Shown: one piece after another, positions 57,783 through 64,000 of the stretch
How positions within the stretch are numbered: position 1 is the first letter of the stretch
Layout of the letters: each line of letters opens with the position of its first letter
DNA from: Beverwykella pulmonaria
Lineage: Eukaryota; Ascomycota; Dothideomycetes; Pleosporales; Melanommataceae
Length of the DNA stretch: 64,000 nucleotides
Assembly (NCBI GenBank): GCA_001599595.1
Contig: BCHH01000006.1
Location: 534,874 to 598,873 of the forward strand
Reading direction: 5' to 3'
The notes under the pieces: generated by a model
Database searches by the model: none
Told to the model about the DNA's origin: nothing
The model's input: the letters and a program-made list of their open reading frames with translations, nothing else
Program-made: the position numbers and the translations under genes

Positions 57783-59921
57783 GGCCCGCGTAGGTCTCTG
57801 CAACTACAAAAAGTCGTCAGTATAAGCAATTTGTATAGGAATATACAGCCTCACTTTCTAGGAGCAATATTAACGCGTTATGGGTGTTTACTGACGCGAC
57901 ATAGGGATATTCACAAAAGTCGAGGTTTTGGCGGGCAAAACGCGAGTCGCGAAGAATTAAGCGATGTCGCCAAGCATTACCCCGATTTTTGAATACAATA
58001 GATCGAAGAGGATGCTGGAAGGTAATGAGTTAACGCTTTCCGGTGTGGAAGGGTTCTCGACATGGCGCGTTTCGAGGAGACCTTTGCAAGCGGCGTTTAG
58101 CCGTTTAGCCGTGTCCTTGAGCCGCTTGTTGACCTGCTGTATGGACAGTGGTTTCGTTTCCAGTCCCAGAACATACTCTGCATTTTCCCGTATGAACCAG
58201 TAGGCGATGAGGGGAATTTCTTCTTCTCCCTCCATGGTAACGCTGAACATCTCCGCGGAATGTCCATGGTAGAATTCTGCCACGTCAGAGATAATTATCC
58301 TTTTGAAGTATTCGTTCAGATCTTTCGGGAGCATTCTCAGCCTTTCCCTTAGATCTGCAGCGCGATCTCCATTTTCCAGGCCTTCCTGGAACGATTTCAC
58401 GACCAAATACACCCAAAAGAAGACGCCATTGGCCGCTCGGACGATTTCTTCGACGAGGGGCTTGCCATTCAAATTTCTGTCTTCCAGCTCCTGGTAGTTC
58501 TCATCCTTTTCGAATGTATCGTTGATGTAGGCGTTGATGTCTTTGCCGTTAAAGTCCTGCATGTAAAGCTTTCGAGAGCCATCGGTGCCAAACTCGCGCT
58601 CGAACTCGTTCCACGGTCGACTCGACACGCACAGTTTGAGGTTTGGCAGAGTCCTAAGAATGCGAATTAAGTCGATCATGTCGCTTGATCGGCCCTCATA
58701 CTCGTCCACTCCGTCGATGAAGAAGCAGAATTTAGCATCCAACTCTGCAGCTATGCTACTTAGATGTCGTAGCGTATCGAGGAGTGCTTGTATAGATGGA
58801 GGCATTGTTAGAGTAACCCTTTCTTGAATCTTCGCAGCCGACTTTAGGCCGCTCTGCTGAGGAAAATACAGTCGCCATGTGTTTGGATACGCTTTCGAGA
58901 TCATGTCCGGGCACTTGCGCAGGATTTCAAAAACGAGAGAGCGCAAGAGCCCCTCTTGAGACTTCTGTAACAGCTTCCCAGCATTCCAGAAGAAGTAACT
59001 CGCGTTGATGAGACGCTTTCCCTTGGTCCAGGTATTGAGCTGCTGAATGGTGCGTGGATGGTCGCACAGAAACTTCATCAACGTCGACTTGCCAGACCCC
59101 GGCTTACCAGAGATCCAGTAGAGGTCGTCGTCGGAAACCAGCCACTCGTCGAAAGTTGCAGGACTTCGCTGCTCACTGGTGCCAAACAGCCAAGAGAGCG
59201 TGTGCTCGTGCGCTTTGTGGATGGAGTCGTAGCGGTAATCGATCTCATCGAAGCGGATCTGTTCGAGGATGATCTGCTCTGCCGAGTACCTGGATCCGCT
59301 GGCCGCCGCCTTGAGCAAGGCTTCCATCGTGTGATTCCTCGATTCCTGCTTCTGCAGCTTATCGCCGATGCCATGGAAGATTCCAACCATGTCCTTCCTG
59401 AGCTGCGCGATCTCGCCCTCGCGGTTCACGTGAAGGACACGATCTTGCATTGACAAGTCATCCAGCCGCATCAAGATCTTGTCTGAATCGTAAGAGACCA
59501 AATGTCTCATGATGGCGGTCCCAATTCGGTCCAGACGTTTTTGCAAGGCCTCGATTTTAGGCTTCTTCCATTCTGCGAGTAGAGCTTTGTACAAGCTGTC
59601 GAGATGTCTAAAGCTCCCATCTGTGTCCTTTACTTTCAGAGTATCTAGGACTGTGAGTAATTCTTGCGCGACTTGGTTACATTGCTCACTGAGAGCCCGT
59701 ATGGACGCTTCATCATCGCTCAACTTGGCGCCGTCCGGGGCCTCTGCTGGCGTAACGCGCGAGACTAGCCCTGTGAGCTCAGTTGCGATTGTTGTGAGCT
59801 CGATCTGCTCATCCGTAGCACCAGCACCCGAAACCTGGCGGCTGGAAGATATTAGGTGCGACACCATCTCCACGAACTGAAGGATATTACCCGCCAGCGC
59901 GATCGCCGCTAGTGGTTCCAT

Positions 59922-60556
59922 TTTGACCGGTCTGGGCCACTGCTTCGTGAGCTATGCACCTTGTGATTGTGAGAAATGAAGAGAGCATCAAAAGAGATTT
60001 ACGTAAAGCCGGCTGAGAGTATGTTAAGTGTTGGACGAGGCTGTACACTACACGCAGCCCACTAACAGACTGAGCGCGCTACGCATCCGGTGGTGGGGAA
60101 GAGAAAGCTTGAAAGCACAGCCACTAAATCACTTATACTTGTATTAATGCTATTAGTGGTAACCACGTATACTTTAACTTCATTCTTCCTCTATGGCCCA
60201 AAAAAAAATCAAGGCCTCTCACACAAGGTCAGTGTCGGAGCGGGCCAGCCGTCCTCCCTGTTAGCGTGTTCGCCTCTTCAGTTTGCAAAATCGCCTTCGG
60301 CTAACCGCACGTGTCAGCCTTATCACGCCACACTGTGGGCTGTGCAATCAGGCGCACCCTTGAAGCACTCTTGTGCAGTCTTTCCCTCAGATGCGATTCT
60401 TTATTTTCCTGTATTCTCGATAACCTCAATAGCTAGGACTAGTATCGTCTTCGGACGGGCGATTTACCCTGCTCGTCTCTTCAGCTAGGCTGACCCGTTT
60501 GAATCCGATTGAGATCTATTCCTACCACTTGCCACCGTCCAGCTCCATACGAAGCA
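59922..60556. other. Intergenic, no gene seen
   Basis: About 630 bp between the NACHT start and the decayed HET-NACHT gene. It has one frame (60090-60488) without domain character. Probably the promoters of both. Confidence 0.4.
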
Positions 60557-61978
60557 ATGCGTCTTTTGCGACGCAGCGATACTGGAGAGTTCCGTCTTAC
60601 TCAGTTTCGCGACGAGGCCATCCCTCCCTATGCAATACTTTCGCATACGTGGGAAGCAGATACCAAGGAGGTCACCTTCAATGACCTAACAAATGGCACT
60701 GGCAAGGATAAGCCTGGCTATAAGAAGATACAGTTCTGCAGAGAACAAGCTGCACAGGACAGCTTATAATACTGTTGGATTGACACCTGCTGCATTAACA
60801 AGTCAAACTATGCCAAACTGTCGCAGGCTATCAACTCTATGTTTCGCTGGTACCGCAACGCGACTCAATGCTATGTCTATTTGTCAGATGTAACGGGCTG
60901 CTGCATCAACAATAATATTCATTTACAATGGGATTCAGATCTAGGCAGAAGCAGATGGTTTACTCGCGGTTGGGCACTCCAGGTGCTCCTTGCACGTTGC
61001 TTGATTGAGTTCTTCACTTGCGAGCGTATGCAAATAGGTGATAGAAGCTCTCTAAAGCAATATATTTGGCAGATAACAGGTGTCCCTGCCTCTGCGCTTT
61101 AAGGAGCTCGCTTATCTCAATTTAGCGTAGATAAGCTTTTTTTGTGGATGGACTGCCGCTAGACAAAGCTCGCAGAAGATAAAGTATACTCATTGCTAGG
61201 CATTCTAGACATTAAAATCCTGATTTACTATATTAAAGGGGCAGAAAATGCATCTAAACGGGTCAGAGAAGTGATTGATAAGCAAGAGAGATGCACCCAA
61301 GACTTGCGCCTTACCAATCCTCGTGACAACAAGAAGCGCATTAAAGATACTAAAGGTAGTCTTCTGAAGGGTTCGTACCACTAGATCCTCAAAAATACTG
61401 TGAGGGATACTTCTGTTTCCCGGCGGGCCTCCTGCGGAGGCCCTTCGGAGGCCTATCGGGCCGTGTGTCTGCGGGTGACGTGACACATCACATATATAGT
61501 TTCTCCGAATCCTCTGAGCATCCTCAAGGATTCGTCTCGACTCTGATGAATCAAGCTTGTTTACTTCTAATCCATCCCTTCGTTCTGTTCCCTAACAGTA
61601 CTGCTCTCACAAAATACCAGCTTCTAACAATGGCGTAATAACAAGCAGAGCCAATTGCTAAAGATTAAGGGTGATCCTAGTAAGGGAAAGACGATACTAC
61701 TCTGCGGCATCATTAATGTGTTAAGTTAGCTAATGACTAAGACAGACTAGTTGTCCTACTTCTTCTGCCAGGCCACGGACTCGCGAATCAACAGCGCTAC
61801 AGCCGTACTTTAAGGTTTACTGTACTTGCTTGTCAATCAGCAGCCATCCCTTGTCTTGCATATATAGAAGAAGCGCAATTATGCAGACAAAGCCCTTTTC
61901 AAGGATGCAAATGTAAGGGGCCAGGTGCTCGAGGAGCCAATGTAGTGCCAGAAGAATACTTATGAATTTGATGCAGGG
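60557..61978 (+). pseudogene. Decayed HET-NACHT (HET-E-like) gene
   Basis: From the ATG at 60557 the frame encodes a HET domain (MRLLRRSDTGEFRLTQF, PPYAILSHTWEADTKEV, CWIDTCCINKSNYAKLSQAI, YVYLSDV, SRWFTRGWALQ). It continues in the same register through stops at 60767 (TAA), 61100 (TAA), 61160 (TAG) and 61382 (TAG). Past an inserted LTR, a NACHT start is recognisable (KIKGDPSKGKTILLCGII, a Walker A with Pro-Ser for Gly). The rest decays by about 61,950. Stops sit where relatives have Gln, Trp or Arg, consistent with RIP. The order HET then NACHT is that of HET-E/HET-D/HET-R of Podospora; the WD40 part is absent. Confidence 0.85.
61399..61611 (+). mobile_element. Solo LTR inserted in the HET-NACHT pseudogene
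   Basis: 213 bp with ends TGTGAGGG and CTCTCACA (imperfect inverted repeat, TG...CA). It is flanked by matching AAATAC at 61393-61398 and 61612-61617. No internal retroelement sequence is adjacent. It contains a G+C-rich palindromic stretch (CCTCCTGCGGAGG) and the 17-nt TCCTCAAGGATTCGTCT shared with the LTR at the window end. Confidence 0.8.
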
Positions 61979-61980
61979 TC

Positions 61981-62252
61981 TCGGAGGTTTGGAACCTCAG
62001 CTATATACATGGAATGTGCTTAGTCACCCCGACCAGAGGTTCCGAGGTCTGTGGCCTCCCGAGGTATGTGGCCACCCAAGGTCTGTGGCCTCCCAAGGTC
62101 TGTTGCCTCCCGAGGTCTGTCGCCTCCCGAGGTATGTGGCCACCCAAGGTCTGTGGCCTCCCGAGGTCTGTGGCCTCTTTCATCTCGGAGGTTGGGAACC
62201 TTAGCCATATACGTGAGATGTGCTTAGTCACCCCGACCTGAGGTTCCGAGGT
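61981..62252. repeat. 17-bp minisatellite between 67-bp direct repeats
   Basis: Eight copies of a 17-bp unit (cgaggtctgtggcctcc and C/T, A/G variants) at 62043-62178. They are bracketed by two copies of a roughly 67-bp sequence starting tcggaggtt and containing gtgcttagtcaccccgacc (61981-62048 and 62185-62252). Non-coding. Confidence 0.85.
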
Positions 62253-62311
62253 TCACCAACCGAGTATTCCTGAGGTCTGTAGCCTCTTACAGCAAATGCC
62301 TAGGTTACCTT

Positions 62312-62494
62312 TGTTAGAATGTGAGAGCTCTGAGTGGGAGGGGACAGAAAAATATTGCTTGAGGTGCCAACATAGAACCAGGCTGGTGCTATATACTCGG
62401 ACATCTGCCCAGCCATCTTGGTCACGTGCCTATCATGTGCCTGTCACGAGGATGTCACGTGTCCCAGTCTCGGCTAGCCAGCTGCCTTTCAACA
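62312..62494 (-). mobile_element. 3' LTR of a Ty1/copia element
   Basis: 183 bp with TGTTAGAA and TTTCAACA ends. On the minus strand it is preceded by the polypurine tract CCAAGGGGGAG at 62495-62505, marking it as the 3' LTR of the copia element to its right. A possible target-site copy is ACCTT at 62307-62311. Confidence 0.75.
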
Positions 62495-62699
62495 CTCCCC
62501 CTTGGTGCCTCAAGCACCTCACACTCCCTTGCCTCTGGCTACTCCCCCAGCCTTTGGCTGCCCAGCCTCGTCAAACCCTCCCAAACCCACCTCTGTGGGG
62601 CAAATGGAGGGAAGAGTACTAGTGCTTCCTTAGCCAGCTAGTTTTATACTAAACCAGCTTACTCCCTCTGCTCAGTCAACTTCATGCTAAACTAAGTCT

Positions 62700-63874
62700 T
62701 AGTGCTGCCATTTTTCTAGCCCAAGTGCCTGCCAAAATTAAACAAAAGCAGGCTTCGCCAGCGCTTTTGTAAGCCCATCTGCCACCTGCTGTTTAGTTAG
62801 GGTAAACTAGATATCTACCTGCCTGTTTTCCTAGGCCTCCCACACAAAGTAGTGCTAAGTATTAATGTGTTTTGTTCTAGCGTGGAATTGTAGGTTCTAG
62901 GCCAGGGCAATGGCGCCCTAGTTGTCACCAAATATAATAGTGGCAGAGGGCGGTTTACAGTCGCCTAGCTCCCCCAGCAGCTCTTCCAACAGGCCTCTTA
63001 GCCAAATAGCTTCTTTAGCTGCCTGCGTCTATCCCATGTACTCAGCCTTGCACAAGGAGAGCGCGCAACAGCCCTGTCTTTTCAAAGACCAGCTAATTGC
63101 GCCACTTCCTATGTGGAACACGTAGCCTAAGGTAGAGCACTAAGTCACAATATCTCCTGCCTAGTTAGCATCTGTGTACCCCGTCAACAAGGTAAGATCT
63201 CCTTAGTACACTAGCATAAGGTCAAGGGTGCCGCGCAGGTATTAGAAGGTGCGCTTGACAGCAGTAAGGTGCTAGTCCATAGGATTGGCCATATGCTGGC
63301 TTAGGGCAGATACTGTAAAGGCAATATCTAGCCAGGTGCCCATTATTAGGTACATAAGAGATCTGACAGCCCATTAATACCACTTTCTATCTAAATCCTT
63401 AGCTTCAAAGTCCTTAGGTGCTAGTTCTAGCTTTCTATCTATAGGGGTGCCTACGGCCTTATAGCCGTCCGTGAAGTTAAAGTTAGCAAGCATTTTTATA
63501 ATATACCCTTGCTGGGAAAGCTAGATTGTTCAGTTTTGGTAATCGCGGATAATCTCTATACCTAGATAGTACTGGCACTCCCCCAGATCTATTATGTCAA
63601 AGCGCTTTGACAAATCCTTTTTTAGCTGCTGCACCTCTCCCAGATCTAGGCTAGTGATTAACAGATTGTCTACATACACAGCTACATAGGTGTGCCCTTT
63701 AACAAAGATGCCTAGATTAGCTACTAGTAGCTCAAAGCCTAGATCAAGGAGGAAGCTAGCTAGAGTAGTGTACTAGATTTAGGGTGCCTGCTTCAGTCTG
63801 TACAGGGCTTTGTTTAATTAACATACTAGGTTAGGGTTGGCAGAGTTGTTTATGCTGGGTGGCTGTAAGGAGAC
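62700..63874 (-). pseudogene. Ty1/copia reverse transcriptase-RNase H, decayed
   Basis: Reading the minus strand from 63874 downward gives, in one register, copia landmarks: NPNLVC, LNKALYRLKQAP, YVAVYVDNLLITSLDLGEV, LGECQYYLGIEI, TGYTDAN, CSTLGYVF, AEYM, and QVADGLTKALAKPAF. Many TAG/TAA stops interrupt it. The reverse-transcriptase YVDD box reads YVDN (G-to-A at 63667), which would abolish catalysis. Both features fit RIP. The 5' part is cut off by a further LTR at 63875 and the window end. Confidence 0.9.
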
Positions 63875-64000
63875 TGTCGGCAGGAGATAGAAATATGGGT
63901 ATAGTGTGTATTCAAGACGAATCCTTGAGGAGTACTCAGGAGTCGGAGGGTAACTATATACATATCGGCACGTGACTGGAGGTCACGTGGTCCGAGACCT
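63875..64000 (-). mobile_element. Partial LTR nested in the copia element, runs off the window
   Basis: On plus it begins TGTCGGCAGGAG directly at the break in the copia frame. On the minus strand it contains TCCTCAAGGATTCGTCT, also present in the solo LTR at 61399-61611, and a similar cacgtgac / atatatag neighbourhood. The two belong to related LTR families. The other end lies outside the window. Confidence 0.65.

Larger units (their letters stand above)
54471..57998. mobile_element. Tc1/mariner-class transposon, 3.5 kb, with passenger ORF
   Basis: Terminal inverted repeats of about 57 nt (TTGTATTCAAAAATCGGGGT and onward, one mismatch) at 54471-54527 and 57942-57998, flanked by TA at 54469-54470 and 57999-58000. 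It carries two convergent genes, each starting inside its own end: a degenerate passenger frame on plus and a DDE transposase on minus. Each leader has an intron-like GT...TTGCAG stretch close to the terminal repeat. It sits within the NACHT gene. Confidence 0.9.
54049..59921 (-). pseudogene. STAND/NACHT (NLR-like) gene split by a transposon
   Basis: The 5' part (59921-57999, 641 codons) encodes a helical N-terminal domain typical of fungal STAND proteins (MEPLAAIALAGNILQFVEMV), a linker, Walker A GKPGSGKSTLMKFL, Walker B CFFIDGVDEYEG and a sensor region (LKLCVSSRPW). It then runs 15 codons into the inserted element and stops. The 3' part (54468-54049) resumes on the far side with VGFLHRTVREYLMLDD, the conserved segment that follows in this family. 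The reading frame on both sides agrees if one target TA is kept, so the insertion looks recent and otherwise clean. The uninterrupted protein would have been about 780 aa. A truncated NACHT protein may still be made from the 5' part. Confidence 0.85.

Overview
The window reads as nuclear DNA from a filamentous ascomycete (Pezizomycotina). Most genes are split by short GT-AG introns of about 45-115 nt. HET-domain and STAND/NACHT incompatibility genes are present. The transposon relics carry stop codons that look like repeat-induced point mutation (RIP), i.e. C-to-T and G-to-A changes. The orthologues are fungal (PHO85, Cdh1, PHO13-type phosphatase, DNA primase large subunit, Git3-type receptor). 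I cannot name the species from the sequence.

Layout. 0.1-5.1 kb: a membrane glycoprotein, an unrecognised two-exon gene, and a secreted-looking HKPSP-repeat protein with an assembly gap and an out-of-frame start. 6.0-23.2 kb: the accessory centrepiece, a divergent pair encoding a bacterial-type insecticidal toxin complex (Tc). A TcB-TcC fusion lies on the minus strand and a very large TcA on the plus strand. They share a 1.4-kb intergenic region that now contains an 838-bp dead Fot1/pogo-type transposon. TcA is interrupted by a predicted 55-nt spliceosomal intron. 23.5-27 kb: retrotransposon debris, including two LTRs placed head to head in a palindrome. 27.1-50.6 kb: an ordinary core block holding a Git3/GprC-like GPCR, a catalase-like heme peroxidase, PHO85 kinase, a DCAF6/Iqw1-like WD40 protein, Cdh1, aspartyl aminopeptidase, a PHO13-type phosphatase and PRI2. 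52-62 kb: an allorecognition-type block with an intact HET-domain gene, a convergent STAND/NACHT gene split by a 3.5-kb Tc1/mariner-class element, and a decayed HET-NACHT gene split by a solo LTR. 62-64 kb: a minisatellite and a decayed Ty1/copia element with another LTR nested in it.

How the parts work together. The Tc pair should supply a complete ABC toxin: TcA is the receptor-binding pentameric translocation channel, TcB-TcC the cocoon carrying a cleaved C-terminal effector. The last 238 residues of the TcC part match no family I recognise. The HET and NACHT genes look like a non-self recognition pair that mobile DNA has broken. The core block is housekeeping: cell-cycle exit (Cdh1), phosphate and cell-cycle signalling (PHO85), DNA replication (PRI2) and peptide turnover. 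The window therefore shows the usual two-compartment pattern of such genomes, a conserved intron-rich core flanked by repeat-rich accessory DNA.

Exon structures were derived by eye from splice motifs, reading-frame continuity and family motifs. In every case I give, the summed exon lengths are divisible by three. No database search or alignment was run.
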